DNA of 64,000 bases from Amylibacter sp. (GCA_021775355.1 JAJFHZ010000034.1:248001-312000); one strand, 5' to 3'. Shown: positions 26,845 through 38,445, counted from the first letter of the stretch. Notes: a model not told the origin generated them from the sequence alone. Made by a program: numbers and translations.

Positions 26845-28251
26845 CTAGCAGCTGTAGTACATTTGGTACTCAACTGGGTGTGGTGTGTGTTCATATGCGT
26901 ACACTTCTTCCCATTTCAGCTCCATGAAACCTTCGATTTGCGATTTGGTGAACACGTCGCCTGCAAGCAGGAAGTCCATGTCGTTTTCCAGTTCGTCCAA
27001 AGCTTCACGCAACGAGCCACAAACGGTTGGGATTTCAGCCATTTCTTCCGGTGGTAGATCGTATAGATCTTTGTCTTGCGCTTCACCCGGGTCAACTTTG
27101 TTTTTGATGCCGTCAAGACCGGCCATCAACAACGCCGCAAAGCACAGGTATGGGTTGGCAGCCGGATCAGGAAAACGGGCTTCAACGCGTTTTGCTTTGG
27201 GGGATTCTGCCCAAGGGATACGCACGCAGCCGGAACGGTTGGATGCGGAATAGGCGCGCAATACAGGGGCCTCAAAACCCGGGATCAGGCGTTTGTAGCT
27301 GTTTGTGGCAGGGTTGGTGATAGCGTTCAGGGCTTTGGCATGTTTCAGAATGCCGCCGATGAAATACAATGCCTCTTGTGACAGATCAGCGTATCTATCA
27401 CCTGCAAACAAAGGTTTGCCTTCTTTCCAGATTGACATGTTAACGTGCATACCGGTGCCGTTGTCACCCGCAATTGGTTTTGGCATGAAGGTGGCTGATT
27501 TGCCGTAGGCGTGGGCCACATTGTGGATGATGTATTTGTATTTTTGCAAATCATCCGCTTGTTTGGTCAAAGGGCCAAACACCAGACCAAGTTCGTGTTG
27601 GCAAGATGCCACTTCGTGGTGATGCTTGTCGACTTTCATGCCGATGCGCTTCATGGTGGACAGCATTTCGGAACGAATGTCTTGTGCCGCGTCTGTCGGG
27701 TTAACCGGGAAATACCCGCCCTTAACACCCGGACGGTGACCCATATTACCCATTTCGTATTCTGTATCTGTGTTCCATGATGCGTCTGCTGCATCAATTT
27801 CGTATGATACCTTGTTGATAGAATTGGAATAACGTACGTCGTCGAACAAGAAAAATTCGGCTTCCGGCCCCCAAAAAGATTGATCGCCGATGCCTGTAGA
27901 GATCAGATAGGCTTCGGCGCGCATCGCAGTAGAGCGTGGGCAACGCTCGTATGTTTCACCTGTGTCAGGCTCTACAACGTGGCAATGCACACAGATTGTT
28001 TTTTCAGCGTAAAACGGGTCGATATAGGCACTGTCGCAATCAGGGATCAGTTTCATATCGGACTGATCGATGGATTTCCAACCTGCAATGGATGAGCCGT
28101 CAAACATAAAGCCGCCTTCAAGGAAGTCTTCATCAACTTCATCATTGATAACAGTTACATGTTGCAGCTTGCCGCGTGGGTCCGTGAAACGGATGTCTAC
28201 ATATTGGATGTCTTCATCCGCAATGCGTTTGACCAGATCTTTTGCACTCAT
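26845..28251 (-). CDS. glnA: Glutamine synthetase type I
   Basis: Protein of 468 residues, the usual length, that makes glutamine from glutamate and ammonia. Visible motifs are MFDGSSIAGWKSI, the metal-site GPEAEFF, the ATP-side GDNGTGMHVNMS and the Asn/Arg-site NRSGCVRIP. The adenylylation site is the Tyr in DLYDLPPEEM. It lies 40 bases downstream of glnB on the same strand, the classic glnBA order, with AAGGAATGACAAA before its ATG. Regulation by GlnE adenylylation and PII is expected from the conserved Tyr, not shown here. Confidence 0.98.
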   Translation of the reverse strand: MSAKDLVKRIADEDIQYVDIRFTDPRGKLQHVTVINDEVDEDFLEGGFMFDGSSIAGWKSIDQSDMKLIPDCDSAYIDPFYAEKTICVHCHVVEPDTGETYERCPRSTAMRAEAYLISTGIGDQSFWGPEAEFFLFDDVRYSNSINKVSYEIDAADASWNTDTEYEMGNMGHRPGVKGGYFPVNPTDAAQDIRSEMLSTMKRIGMKVDKHHHEVASCQHELGLVFGPLTKQADDLQKYKYIIHNVAHAYGKSATFMPKPIAGDNGTGMHVNMSIWKEGKPLFAGDRYADLSQEALYFIGGILKHAKALNAITNPATNSYKRLIPGFEAPVLRAYSASNRSGCVRIPWAESPKAKRVEARFPDPAANPYLCFAALLMAGLDGIKNKVDPGEAQDKDLYDLPPEEMAEIPTVCGSLREALDELENDMDFLLAGDVFTKSQIEGFMELKWEEVYAYEHTPHPVEYQMYYSC

Positions 28252-28291
28252 TTTGTCATTCCTTATAAGAGCAGGTTACGGTTTGTTTGTA

Positions 28292-29555
<1,264 letters not shown>

Positions 29556-30434
29556 ATGTATCGTCAACCACGTCAGATTGTTAGCAACGTTGCAATGCGC
29601 GATAGTTTGTTCAAATACGCACAAGCAAACAAATATTCCCACGGCCATGCATACATCCTGTCAGGCCCATCCTCTAAAACAGGTGCCGCCCGCCTAGCCG
29701 CACGTGGGGCTTTGCGCATAGGGGCGGGAGTTGTGACAGTTGCTTGCCCGCCTGATGCGGTGGCTGAACATGCGGCGCAATTAAACGCGATTATGCTGAC
29801 GCCTGTGGCGGATGCGCAGGCTTTGACTGCGGTTCTTGCCGATGAGCGGATCAATGCGATCTGTGCCGGGCCTGCTTTGGGGTTGGATCAGGATCGGGTG
29901 GATGTTTTGGCGGCAGTGTTAGCGGAACAACGGGCGACTGTTGTGGATGCGGATGGTTTGACTTTGCTGGCGCAACACCCTGAACTGATGGGGTTGCTGC
30001 ACGACAAATGTGTCCTGACCCCGCATGCAGGTGAATTTGCACGGCTGTTTCCCGATATTGCCGAGAAGTTGAATGCGATATCCACCAAAGGCCCGGCTTA
30101 TTCCAAAGTGGATGCAACCCGTGAAGCGGCAAAACGGGCGGGGTGTGTTGTGTTGCTCAAGGGCGCCGATACTGTGATAGCTGCACCTGACGGGCGGTGT
30201 GCTATCAATTCTGCCCATTATGAACGCGGCGCACCTTGGTTGGCGACTGCGGGTTCGGGGGATGTCTTGGCGGGGTTCATCACGGGGCTTATGGCGCGTG
30301 GCTTTGCCCCGATGCAGGCGGCAGAAACCGGGGCTTGGCTGCATGTGGAATGTGCGCTGAATTTCGGGCCCGGACTGATTGCCGAGGATATTGCGGAACA
30401 ATTACCGGAAGTTTTTCGCGCATTGGGGCTATAG
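29556..30434 (+). CDS. nnrD: ADP-dependent NAD(P)H-hydrate dehydratase, C-terminal half of a split Nnr
   Basis: Protein of 292 residues of the ribokinase-like dehydratase family. KYSHGHAYILSGPSSKTGAA starts the domain, RGALRIGAGVVTVACP follows, and DADGLTLL, LTPHAGEFARLFP, VLLKGADTVIA and the GSGDVLAGFITGLMARG anion-hole motif are all present. In most bacteria this domain is the C-terminal half of one Nnr protein; here a TGA separates it and GGAGG (29547-29551) stands before its ATG, so it may be translated separately. The first 35 codons share the AT-rich composition of the end of the upstream half. Confidence 0.88.
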   Translation: MYRQPRQIVSNVAMRDSLFKYAQANKYSHGHAYILSGPSSKTGAARLAARGALRIGAGVVTVACPPDAVAEHAAQLNAIMLTPVADAQALTAVLADERINAICAGPALGLDQDRVDVLAAVLAEQRATVVDADGLTLLAQHPELMGLLHDKCVLTPHAGEFARLFPDIAEKLNAISTKGPAYSKVDATREAAKRAGCVVLLKGADTVIAAPDGRCAINSAHYERGAPWLATAGSGDVLAGFITGLMARGFAPMQAAETGAWLHVECALNFGPGLIAEDIAEQLPEVFRALGL

Positions 30435-30520
30435 GGATGCATTTTCCTCTCGCCAAGGCAAATCACTTGCGCTAGAAGGCCCAAGAAATTCGAACAAACT
30501 AGCCTACTGTTCGAAAATGT

Positions 30521-30605
30521 GCGGGTGTGGCGGAATTGGTAGACGCACCAGATTTAGGTTCTGGCGCCGAGAGGCGTGGGGGTTCAAGTCCCTTCACCCG
30601 TACCA
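30521..30605 (+). tRNA. tRNA-Leu (anticodon UAG)
   Basis: The acceptor arms GCGGGTG and CACCCGT pair, with one G-T at the end. The D arm contains GGTAGACGC. The anticodon stem CCAGA/TCTGG encloses the loop TTTAGGT, giving anticodon TAG. A long class II variable arm (CGCCGAGAGGCG) and the T arm GGGGGTTCAAGTCCC follow, and CCA is encoded. Length is 85 bases, typical for leucine tRNA. It reads codons CUA and, by wobble, other CUN codons. Confidence 0.97.
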
Positions 30606-30645
30606 CTTTTCCCTTTATAAGCCAGACTAACCGGAGGGAATTTCT

Positions 30646-31659
30646 GTGATCATTGCTATGAGCGTTTTATTCCTGATGGCAGCCATGTGGTTTCTTGCCA
30701 ATCGTTTGCACCGCCCGCCTATTGGATGCCTTTCCACCCAAAATACGGACCATTTGACACCCTTAGGCGCAGAAATCACCGTAACCACATGGAATATCGG
30801 TTTTGCGGCATTGGGGGCAGGCGCTGATTTTTTTGTAGATGGCAGCAAAAATATGCGGGCTTTGCCTAAATCACAAATCCAAACGGCAGCGATGTTTATT
30901 GCTGATCGTTTGGCTGATTTTCATTCCGATGTGGTGCTTTTACAGGAAAATGCAGTGGCGGGTTTTCTGACCAGAGGGGTTAATGTTAATGGCGCAATCA
31001 AGAGCAGGTTGACCAATTACGCACATTGCTTTTGGCCTGATTTAAAAACGTTGTTTGCACCAAAGCCTTTTAATATCTTACATGGTATGTCGAATTATAC
31101 GCGAGGTGAAACATCTGAATGCAGCACATTAAGTTTGCCACAAGACCCATTGTATTATTACGGTTTTTTGAAAAAATACTATGGTGCTATTGTGCAAAGG
31201 TTCCCGATTGAGGGGCAAGCGGGGGCTTGGGTTGTAATCAACATCCATCTTTCGGCCTTTGATAAAGGGGCCAATGTGCGGCAACGCCAACTGACAAACC
31301 TGCTTGAATATGCCGAGCAAGAGTATCTGGTGGGTAATTATGTGGTGATTGGTGGGGATTGGAACATGCGGCTGTCTGCAACAAAGTTCCCGCACAGCAC
31401 CCCCAAAAGTGATTTATTCGAGATTTTCGATTTTCCGCAGGATAAACTGCCGAAGGGCTGGATGCTTGGCGTTGATGAGCATACGGCCAGCCTGCGATCG
31501 TTGAGCAAACCTTACATAAAAGGTGAGACTTTCACCACGATTGTCGATGGGTTTGTCGTATCGCCGAATGTAAGGGTTGAAGCGGTAATCACCGATAATC
31601 TGGCGTTTGAACACACTGATCATCACCCTGTGACGGGACGGTTTTCAGCTGTGGCTTAA
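30646..31659 (+). CDS. Endonuclease/exonuclease/phosphatase family protein
   Basis: Protein of 337 residues. The EEP-fold motifs are in order: TTWNIGF (metal-side Asn), VVLLQENAV (Glu), NIHLSAF, IGGDWNMRL (Asp/Asn) and DHHPVTG (catalytic His pair) at the C terminus. GTG at 30646 is the likely start, with GGAGG at 30633-30637; it gives a short membrane helix (MSVLFLMAAMWFLANRL), so the enzyme is probably anchored or exported. The substrate could be nucleic acid, phospholipid or another phosphodiester. It follows tRNA-Leu by 40 bases. Confidence 0.8.
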   Translation: MIIAMSVLFLMAAMWFLANRLHRPPIGCLSTQNTDHLTPLGAEITVTTWNIGFAALGAGADFFVDGSKNMRALPKSQIQTAAMFIADRLADFHSDVVLLQENAVAGFLTRGVNVNGAIKSRLTNYAHCFWPDLKTLFAPKPFNILHGMSNYTRGETSECSTLSLPQDPLYYYGFLKKYYGAIVQRFPIEGQAGAWVVINIHLSAFDKGANVRQRQLTNLLEYAEQEYLVGNYVVIGGDWNMRLSATKFPHSTPKSDLFEIFDFPQDKLPKGWMLGVDEHTASLRSLSKPYIKGETFTTIVDGFVVSPNVRVEAVITDNLAFEHTDHHPVTGRFSAVA

Positions 31660-31788
31660 GTCTAATGTAGTATTGCTTAAATCGCCCTTGCACTGCCCCT
31701 GATCAAGCCTTAGAAGGACGCTAGTTTTTACCCATACTCGTGGGTGCTACACCCGTGTTTGCACCCCATAAACTTAAAGGACGCCATA

Positions 31789-33120
31789 ATGCAGGTTACA
31801 GAAACCCTGAACGAAGGTCTAAAACGCGCTTATGCGGTTACAGTCACAGCACAAGAGCTGGAAGATAAAGTGGTTGCAAAGCTGAAAGAAGCGCAGCCGA
31901 ACGTTGAGATCAAAGGGTTTCGCAAAGGTAAAGTGCCATTGGCAATGCTGCGCAAACAGTTTGGCCCGTCCGTTATGGGTGAAGCCCTACAAGAAAGTGT
32001 TGATGGTGCTGTAAGCGAGCATTTTGAAAAATCCGGTGACAAGCCTGCGGGCCAACCCGATATCCAAATGACCAAGCAGGACTGGAAAGAAGGCGACGAT
32101 GTTGAAGTGTCGTTGAACTACGAATGTCTGCCTAACATTCCTGAAACGGATTTTTCCAAGCTGAAGCTGGAAAAACTGATCGCGAAAATAGATGACGCGG
32201 ACGTGGATGAAGCTTTGGCAAATCTGGCCAAATCAGCCACGAACTATGAAGACAAGAAAAAAGGTGCCAAGGCCAAAGACGGTGATCAGGTTGTGATCAA
32301 CTTTCTGGGCAAGGTTGATAATGAGCCTTTTGACGGTGGCAAAGGCGAAGATTATCCACTGGTTCTAGGTTCCAACAGCTTTATCCCCGGTTTTGAAGAT
32401 CAACTTGTTGGTACCAAAGCGGGCGACGATCTTGAAGTAAAAGTGAAATTCCCGGACGAGTACGGGTCTGAAGCTTTGGCTGGTAAAGACGCCGTTTTCG
32501 AATGTACCGTTAATGCGGTTAAAGGTGCGGTTGACGCTGTAATTGATGATGAGATGGCAAAAAAATTCGGCTCTGAAAGCTTGGATGACTTGAAAACACA
32601 AGTTTCCGATCGTTTAGCTGCTGAATATGCCGGTGCGGCCCGCATGATTACAAAACGTCAATTGATGGATGAGCTGGATAAACTGGTGGATTTTGAATTG
32701 CCGCCTAGCCTTGTTGAAGCTGAAGCAGGTCAAATTGCGCATCAGTTATGGCATGAAGAAAATCCTGACGTTAAGGGTCACGATCACCCAGAAATCACGC
32801 CAACGGACGAGCATAATAAACTGGCTACGCGTCGTGTGCGTTTGGGCTTGTTGCTGGCTGAAGTTGGTTCTGTTCAAAAAGTTACGATCAATGACGCTGA
32901 AATGCAGCAGGTTGTAATGCAACAGGCACAGCAATACCCGGGTCAGGAACGTGAATTCTTTGAATATATCCAGAAAGACCAAAACGCCTTACAACAACTT
33001 CGCGCACCTTTGTTCGAAGATAAAGTCGTGGATCACATTTTGGAACAGGCGAATATGACCGAAAAAGAGATCACCAAAGACGAACTGCAAAAAGCGGTTG
33101 AGGCTTTGGACGAAGCGTAA
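31789..33120 (+). CDS. tig: Trigger factor
   Basis: Protein of 443 residues, the ribosome-bound chaperone. The N-terminal ribosome-binding domain has the signature loop GFRKGKVP (residues about 43-50). The FKBP-type isomerase domain covers about 155-245 ([34 protein letters not shown]). The C-terminal helical arms end in [14 protein letters not shown]. The ATG at 31789 follows AAAGGACGCC. Ahead of clpP and clpX, as in many proteobacteria, though a FadL-like gene is inserted here between tig and clpP. A terminator follows at 33145. Confidence 0.97.
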   Translation: MQVTETLNEGLKRAYAVTVTAQELEDKVVAKLKEAQPNVEIKGFRKGKVPLAMLRKQFGPSVMGEALQESVDGAVSEHFEKSGDKPAGQPDIQMTKQDWKEGDDVEVSLNYECLPNIPETDFSKLKLEKLIAKIDDADVDEALANLAKSATNYEDKKKGAKAKDGDQVVINFLGKVDNEPFDGGKGEDYPLVLGSNSFIPGFEDQLVGTKAGDDLEVKVKFPDEYGSEALAGKDAVFECTVNAVKGAVDAVIDDEMAKKFGSESLDDLKTQVSDRLAAEYAGAARMITKRQLMDELDKLVDFELPPSLVEAEAGQIAHQLWHEENPDVKGHDHPEITPTDEHNKLATRRVRLGLLLAEVGSVQKVTINDAEMQQVVMQQAQQYPGQEREFFEYIQKDQNALQQLRAPLFEDKVVDHILEQANMTEKEITKDELQKAVEALDEA

Positions 33121-33144
33121 AACGCTTTTCGTTATCTGAATTTT

Positions 33145-33172
33145 AAAAGGCGCCCGGTAAGGCGCCTTTTTT
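33145..33172 (+). terminator. Terminator of tig
   Basis: AAAAGGCGCC pairs perfectly with GGCGCCTTTT around CGGTAA, with TT following. It lies 24 bases after the tig stop and is near-symmetric, so it may also stop minus-strand transcripts. Confidence 0.9.
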
Positions 33173-33189
33173 GAATTATTGTTGTTGAT

Positions 33190-34221
33190 TTAGAAGCTCT
33201 TGGAAAGCTTTATACCAACCGTCAGAACAGAGTTGTCATCAAATGGGGCACCTGGGGCAACTGAGCTAAGAGTGGTATCGCCACGTTTCGAATATTTTAT
33301 TGAACTGGCAACTTTAAATCCTTTGCCAATGTCCAGTTGACCACCAAATGAAATATCGAATTGACCGTCTGTCGGTGCAAATCCACTTTGCGGCACATTA
33401 TCCGATTTTTCATAGCCAAAAGCGGTAAAGCCGACGAACTTTTCGTTGAAACGATATGCAACACCCAACTCGTATGAGGTTACATTCGTAAAGCTGGTAA
33501 TTGTCCCAAGAACAGGTAGGGTTATTTGTGCATCTGCCCATTGTGCGTAACGAATGCTACCAAAGACCAACGTGTTAGCTGCAACGCCCGACCTAAATTC
33601 AAGTGTCCAAGCTTCGGGTGTGGAAGCAATTGATGCTGATGGGGCCGGGCCGCCATTGAATGTAGATGTAAGTGAATAATCGATTTCAGACTCGTAACTT
33701 AAAGCGACACGCAGCTTAATGTCCGGAATTTCATAGGCGGCACCGGCGATGTAGCCATACTCACCTTCACCGCTTGCGACAATTGTAGCACCAGGTACAG
33801 AAATGGAACCGCTCAGATATTGGTATTTGACACCAGCATACGCACTAATTCTGTCTGAAAATTGATATTTGCCCAAAGCGTTTATATTTTGGCCGTCTAC
33901 AACACCTGAAACCCCTAAAGGGCCATAGCTGATATCTGCACCAACTGGTTGGTTATTGTAAGTTACCGCAATTGCGAATTTGTCAGTAATGTCAGCTTTA
34001 AAGCCAAGCTTTGCGGTGGGGAAGCTTCTTGCTACCGTACCTACCGGAAGTACTGAACTGCTGACTTTCGGTGTTGTCAGGCCATATGTGACTTCTGCGT
34101 ATGTACCTTCTTCGTACAGAATGTTCGAACTGAACGTTACACGATCCAGACCGCCAGCGAATGCTGTGCTAGTGCCTGCTGCCAGAATAGCAGTGGTTGT
34201 CGCTATTTTTTTGATTGTCAT
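33190..34221 (-). CDS. OmpP1/FadL-family outer membrane transport protein
   Basis: Protein of 343 residues with a signal peptide (MTIKKIATTTAILAAGTSTA, cut near AFA-GGLDR). The mature chain alternates polar and aromatic strand residues, as in a beta-barrel, and ends in Phe (KLSKSF), the outer-membrane C-terminal signature. Its start-of-mature-chain FSSNILYEEGTYAEVTYG and the PPAATVGF-like TAKLGFKADITDKFAIAV are FadL-like. It probably moves a hydrophobic solute such as a long-chain fatty acid. The start at 34221 follows GGGAG; it is divergent from clpP. Confidence 0.85.
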   Translation of the reverse strand: MTIKKIATTTAILAAGTSTAFAGGLDRVTFSSNILYEEGTYAEVTYGLTTPKVSSSVLPVGTVARSFPTAKLGFKADITDKFAIAVTYNNQPVGADISYGPLGVSGVVDGQNINALGKYQFSDRISAYAGVKYQYLSGSISVPGATIVASGEGEYGYIAGAAYEIPDIKLRVALSYESEIDYSLTSTFNGGPAPSASIASTPEAWTLEFRSGVAANTLVFGSIRYAQWADAQITLPVLGTITSFTNVTSYELGVAYRFNEKFVGFTAFGYEKSDNVPQSGFAPTDGQFDISFGGQLDIGKGFKVASSIKYSKRGDTTLSSVAPGAPFDDNSVLTVGIKLSKSF

Positions 34222-34328
34222 CTTGAGATGCTCCCTCATCATAATCATTTTTCCCTGTGCAAACCCTAATAAGCATTTCAGCTTTCAGTCAAATGTGACC
34301 TAGCGTTATTAAATGGTCGAAAGTCATA

Positions 34329-34369
34329 TCGTGATATTTCTGCAACCTAAAGTCGTGATAATGCCGCAA
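34329..34369. promoter_or_regulatory. Direct repeat in the fadL-like/clpP divergent region
   Basis: TCGTGATA occurs at 34329 and 34353, each followed by a similar half (TTTCTGCAA and ATGCCGCAA), a 24-base period. It could be a tandem operator for either gene; no family assigned. Confidence 0.3.
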
Positions 34370-34505
34370 TGTAACGATAATGTTATAAAACAGGTGATCA
34401 AAGGGAAACTCTGACTTTCGTCTATTGCCACTCTTTGCACAGGACACTAATGTTTTGGTTAGACTTCTATGCGACATGCATAAAACAGCAATAACAGGCG
34501 AGATA

Positions 34506-35135
34506 ATGAGAGATCCTTTAGACGTATATATGAATACCCTTGTTCCCATGGTTGTGGAACAAACCTCGCGCGGTGAACGCGCATATGATATTTTCTCGCG
34601 TCTTTTAAAAGAACGCATCATTTTCGTTTCCGGCCCTGTGCATGACGGCATGTCGACATTGATTGTGGCACAATTGTTGTTTTTAGAGGCGGAAAATCCG
34701 ACAAAAGACATTGCGATGTATATCAACAGCCCCGGTGGCGTTGTGACATCCGGTTTGGCAATTTACGACACCATGCAATATATCCGTCCTAAAGTTTCAA
34801 CGCTTTGTATCGGACAGGCGGCTTCTATGGGGTCTTTGCTGTTGGCGGCGGGTGAAAATGGAATGCGATTCACATTGCCGAATTCACGGATTATGGTGCA
34901 TCAGCCGTCGGGTGGCTTTCAAGGGCAAGCTTCCGATATTGCGTTGCATGCAAAGGAAATTCTGGAATTGAAAGATCGTTTGAATAAAATTTATGTCAAA
35001 CATTGCAGTCAAAAGCTGAAAATCGTGGAAGAATCGCTGGATCGCGATAATTTCATGACTGCAGAAGAAGCAAAAGACTGGGGTTTGATCGATGAAATTG
35101 TGCAGCAACGCACAGGTGAAGACGAAGAAACGTAG
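34506..35135 (+). CDS. clpP: ATP-dependent Clp protease proteolytic subunit
   Basis: Protein of 209 residues forming the ClpP tetradecamer barrel. The catalytic triad is visible: Ser107 in GQAASMGS, His132 in MVHQPSGG and Asp181 in DRDNF. The N-terminal [20 protein letters not shown] is the family start; a longer frame from 34425 is rejected. It precedes clpX by 151 bp on the same strand. Confidence 0.97.
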   Translation: MRDPLDVYMNTLVPMVVEQTSRGERAYDIFSRLLKERIIFVSGPVHDGMSTLIVAQLLFLEAENPTKDIAMYINSPGGVVTSGLAIYDTMQYIRPKVSTLCIGQAASMGSLLLAAGENGMRFTLPNSRIMVHQPSGGFQGQASDIALHAKEILELKDRLNKIYVKHCSQKLKIVEESLDRDNFMTAEEAKDWGLIDEIVQQRTGEDEET

Positions 35136-35286
35136 GTTTCTTCGTCTGTTTTAAAACGCCTTGGGATTTTCAAGGTATTCATAATGGCATTGTGCAGTTC
35201 GTGAAACTGCCATATTGTCGACGAAATATTGGGCTATGCCAGATATTGGCGGATGCTTTATGTAAAGAATGCGAGTGGAGTGATCG

Positions 35287-36561
35287 ATGGCAGAGTCAGA
35301 TAACAGCGAGTCGAAGAACACGCTTTACTGTTCATTTTGTGGCAAAAGCCAACACGAGGTTCGTAAGCTTATTGCCGGGCCAACAGTATTTATTTGCGAT
35401 GAATGTGTTGAACTTTGCATGGATATTATCCGTGAAGAGGCAAAATCATCAAAACTGACAACCTCGGAAGGGGTGCCGACGCCTGCTGAAATCTGTCAAG
35501 TTCTGGATGATTATGTTATCGGGCAAGATATAGCCAAGAAGGTTCTGTCTGTTGCTGTGCATAACCATTACAAACGCCTGAATCATTCGGAAGGCAATTC
35601 CGAGATAGAATTGGCAAAATCCAACATCATGTTAATCGGCCCAACAGGTTGTGGTAAAACGCTGCTCGCGCAGACTTTGGCACGTATTTTGGATGTTCCG
35701 TTTACAATGGCTGATGCAACCACATTAACCGAAGCGGGTTATGTGGGGGAAGATGTTGAAAACATCATCCTGAAACTTTTGCAAGCATCAGAATACAACG
35801 TGGAACGCGCACAGCGCGGTATTGTCTATATTGACGAGGTCGACAAGATCACCCGCAAATCAGACAACCCTTCGATCACGCGTGATGTATCGGGTGAGGG
35901 GGTTCAACAGGCCTTGCTTAAAATTATGGAAGGCACTGTTGCCAGCGTACCCCCGCAAGGTGGACGCAAGCATCCGCAACAGGAGTTTTTGCAGGTTGAT
36001 ACCACAAATATTCTGTTCATATGCGGCGGCGCATTTGCTGGCCTTGATCGTATCATTTCGCAACGTGGCAAAGGTTCTGCCATCGGATTTGGTGCGGATG
36101 TAAAAGACGAAGAAAATCGCGGTGTGGGTGAGGTATTTCAAGACCTTGAACCGGAAGATTTGTTGAAATTCGGTTTAATCCCGGAATTTGTCGGTCGCTT
36201 ACCGGTGATTGCAACGCTGACTGATCTGGATGAAGATGCGCTTGTAACGATCCTGTCACAACCTAAAAATGCCCTGATCAAGCAATATCAACGTTTGTTT
36301 GAGTTGGAAGAGGCCAAATTAACTTTCACCGACGAGGCCCTACGTGCCATCGCAAACCGTGCGATCTTGCGTAAAACAGGGGCGCGTGGGTTGCGGTCTA
36401 TTCTAGAAGATATTCTGTTGAACACGATGTTTGAGTTGCCAAGTCTGGAAAATGTCACAGAGGTTGTCGTCAATGAAGAGGCCGCCCGCAATGAAGGCGA
36501 ACCACTGATTGTGTACAGTGATGCAGCTGCAACAGCGGATGAAAGCGCATCTGCGTCTTAA
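35287..36561 (+). CDS. clpX: Clp protease ATP-binding subunit ClpX
   Basis: Protein of 424 residues that unfolds substrates for ClpP. The N-terminal zinc-binding domain has [11 protein letters not shown] and CDECVELC (four Cys). The AAA+ domain has Walker A GPTGCGKT, Walker B with [10 protein letters not shown], the pore loop GYVGED and the sensor region with [21 protein letters not shown] precedes the ATG. The acidic C terminus ([13 protein letters not shown]) is unusual only in being slightly longer than average. Confidence 0.98.
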   Translation: MAESDNSESKNTLYCSFCGKSQHEVRKLIAGPTVFICDECVELCMDIIREEAKSSKLTTSEGVPTPAEICQVLDDYVIGQDIAKKVLSVAVHNHYKRLNHSEGNSEIELAKSNIMLIGPTGCGKTLLAQTLARILDVPFTMADATTLTEAGYVGEDVENIILKLLQASEYNVERAQRGIVYIDEVDKITRKSDNPSITRDVSGEGVQQALLKIMEGTVASVPPQGGRKHPQQEFLQVDTTNILFICGGAFAGLDRIISQRGKGSAIGFGADVKDEENRGVGEVFQDLEPEDLLKFGLIPEFVGRLPVIATLTDLDEDALVTILSQPKNALIKQYQRLFELEEAKLTFTDEALRAIANRAILRKTGARGLRSILEDILLNTMFELPSLENVTEVVVNEEAARNEGEPLIVYSDAAATADESASAS

Positions 36562-36624
36562 TCTAACTGGACGTTTCATAAAAAATTGGGCATAGAGATT
36601 GCATCAACGATCAGGACCGATAGC

Positions 36625-36999
36625 ATGAATTTCATCAAACGACTTTTCACATGGTGGCACGGGCAAACCATGAATACGCAGTTTTACACATGGCTTAAAG
36701 GTGTGCGTGTCGGGGAAGATGAAGAAGGCAATGTATTTTATGAAACCCGAGACGGGAAACGACGTTGGGTGATTTATAACGGTTATGTTGAGGCCAGCCG
36801 CGTATCGGCAGATTGGCATGGCTGGTTACACCATACATTTAAAGAACCGCCATCCAAGAAGCCAATGACCCATAAAACATGGGAAAAACCGCATCAGGAA
36901 AATCTGACAGGTACAGCAGCGGCTTATGCGCCTGCGGGTAGCATACGTGTGGCACAGCCCGCCGACCGTTCCGATTATGATGCATGGCAGCCTAAATAA
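36625..36999 (+). CDS. NDUFA12-like accessory subunit of respiratory complex I (17.2 kDa type)
   Basis: Protein of 124 residues. [20 protein letters not shown], followed by [27 protein letters not shown] and a KEPPSKKP turn, matches the alphaproteobacterial homologue of mitochondrial NDUFA12 (B17.2), known from Paracoccus complex I. The ATG at 36625 has AGGA upstream. It lies 11 bases before mlaD, an order seen in other Rhodobacterales. Confidence 0.9.
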   Translation: MNFIKRLFTWWHGQTMNTQFYTWLKGVRVGEDEEGNVFYETRDGKRRWVIYNGYVEASRVSADWHGWLHHTFKEPPSKKPMTHKTWEKPHQENLTGTAAAYAPAGSIRVAQPADRSDYDAWQPK

Positions 37000-37010
37000 G
37001 GCCGAAAAGA

Positions 37011-37454
37011 ATGAAAAGTAATCCTATAGAAACTGCCATTGGGGCTTTGGTCGTCGCGGCCGCCATCGGTTTTTTATACTACGCATCCAGTGTTGTGGGT
37101 ATTGCAGGGCCAACTGACACCTATGATGTAAATGCCAGCTTTCGCAGTGCCGAAGGGATTGCACTTGGTACGGACGTGCGTATGGCAGGGGTTAAAATCG
37201 GAACGGTGACGGAGATGGAGTTAAGCCCAACAACATTTAGGGCTGAAATCACTGTGGCAGTTAAGCAGACCATAGAAATTCCCGATGACAGCGCAATTGC
37301 CGTGACGTCCGAAGGATTGCTTGGTGGTAATTTTATTGAAATCATTCCTGGAGCATCAGAGTTTTCTGTTGAAAACGGGGGCGAAATTGAAGACACCCAA
37401 GGCAGTGTAAGTTTTATCAGTTTGCTTATGAAATTCGTGTCAGGGAACGAATGA
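37011..37454 (+). CDS. mlaD: Outer membrane lipid asymmetry maintenance protein MlaD
   Basis: Protein of 147 residues. An N-terminal membrane helix (TAIGALVVAAAIGFLYYA) is followed by an MCE domain (about 37-115) with FRSAEGIALGTDVRMAGVKIG and SEGLLGGNFIEII. It would form a periplasmic hexameric ring in retrograde phospholipid transport. Here mlaE/mlaF are not adjacent. The stop overlaps the next start as ATGA. Confidence 0.92.
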   Translation: MKSNPIETAIGALVVAAAIGFLYYASSVVGIAGPTDTYDVNASFRSAEGIALGTDVRMAGVKIGTVTEMELSPTTFRAEITVAVKQTIEIPDDSAIAVTSEGLLGGNFIEIIPGASEFSVENGGEIEDTQGSVSFISLLMKFVSGNE

Positions 37455-37825
37455 TACGCGCAATGACCTTTGTTCTCGGGTTATTTGTGGCAATGCCAAT
37501 CTTTGCGCAAAGTCAGATTGCTACTGAAAACAGTACTGCCGCAGAATTGCGCACGCTTGATACCTTAACCGGTGCGGTCAAGGATATGACGATAGAGGTC
37601 GGGCAGACGCAATCTTATGAGCGTTTAAAGATCACGGTTCAGGAATGCCGCTACCCCAAAGACAACCCAAGCAGTGACGCCTTTGCGTATTTGATCATTC
37701 AGGATGTGCGCGAAGACCAGCCGCGATTTGATGCATGGATGATCGCATCAAGCCCAGCCTTGTCTGCACTGGAGCATCCACGCTATGATGTGTGGTTGCT
37801 AAGATGTAAAATTTCGGATGGCTGA
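37451..37825 (+). CDS. DUF2155 periplasmic protein
   Basis: Protein of 124 residues with a signal peptide (IRAMTFVLGLFVAMPIFA) and the DUF2155 core: LDTLTGAVKDMTIEVGQT, ITVQECRYP and FDAWMIASSPALSALEHPRYDVWLLRC split over the C-terminal half. Two cysteines (QECRYP, LLRCK) could form a disulfide. Function unknown; it typically sits beside NDUFA12-like and aat genes. Overlaps mlaD by 4 bases, and its 3' end overlaps aat by 43 bases on the other strand. Confidence 0.88.
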   Translation: MIRAMTFVLGLFVAMPIFAQSQIATENSTAAELRTLDTLTGAVKDMTIEVGQTQSYERLKITVQECRYPKDNPSSDAFAYLIIQDVREDQPRFDAWMIASSPALSALEHPRYDVWLLRCKISDG

Positions 37826-38433
37826 GTATCAATCGGTAGTTTAAGAAAATCAGCCTGAACATCCAATGCATCTGTTAATTTCTGGTGATACGTGTCGCGC
37901 GATATTTCCGTTGCCCCTAGGCTTTCTAGGTGATCGGTTTGAAATTGGGTGTCTAGCAATGTGAAACCACCATGTTTTAATCGCGCAACCAAATATGTTA
38001 GGGCTATTTTAGATGTATCGGTGCGGGTGGAAAACATGCTTTCACCAAAGAATGCGCCGTTTAGGGCGACACCATAAACGCCGCCGACCAGTTCGGCCCC
38101 TTCCATGACTTCTACAGAATGGGCAAAGCCAAGTGTGTGAAGTTCGATGTATAAGTCAAAAATTTCAGCATTGATCCAAGTCTCGGGGCGGCTCGCACAA
38201 GCGGTGACAACCGCGTCGAAGCGTTGGTCTATTGCGATCGTATATTGCTGGCGTTTAATCCGTCGCGCCAGCCTGCGCGAAACATGAAACCTGTCTAATG
38301 GCACAATACCACGTAGATGTGGGTCAACCCAATAGATTTTAGGATCATGGGCACTGTCCGACATCGGAAAAACCCCGGATGCATAACCATGAAGCAATAT
38401 TTCAGGGGTAATTTGGGGGGTGGTTTCCGTCAT
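37783..38433 (-). CDS. aat: Leucyl/phenylalanyl-tRNA--protein transferase
   Basis: Protein of 216 residues that attaches Leu or Phe to proteins with basic N termini, feeding the N-degron pathway to ClpAP. Visible are the opening ILLHGYASGVFPMSDS, IYWVDPHLRGIVPLDRFHVS, ETWINAEIFDLYIELH, and GGVYGVALNGAFFGESMFS with the closing LLDTQFQTDHLESLGA. Length matches the family. It follows accC by 12 bases on the same strand. Confidence 0.95.
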   Translation of the reverse strand: MTETTPQITPEILLHGYASGVFPMSDSAHDPKIYWVDPHLRGIVPLDRFHVSRRLARRIKRQQYTIAIDQRFDAVVTACASRPETWINAEIFDLYIELHTLGFAHSVEVMEGAELVGGVYGVALNGAFFGESMFSTRTDTSKIALTYLVARLKHGGFTLLDTQFQTDHLESLGATEISRDTYHQKLTDALDVQADFLKLPIDTQPSEILHLSNHTS

Positions 38434-38445
38434 GACCGATCGGCC

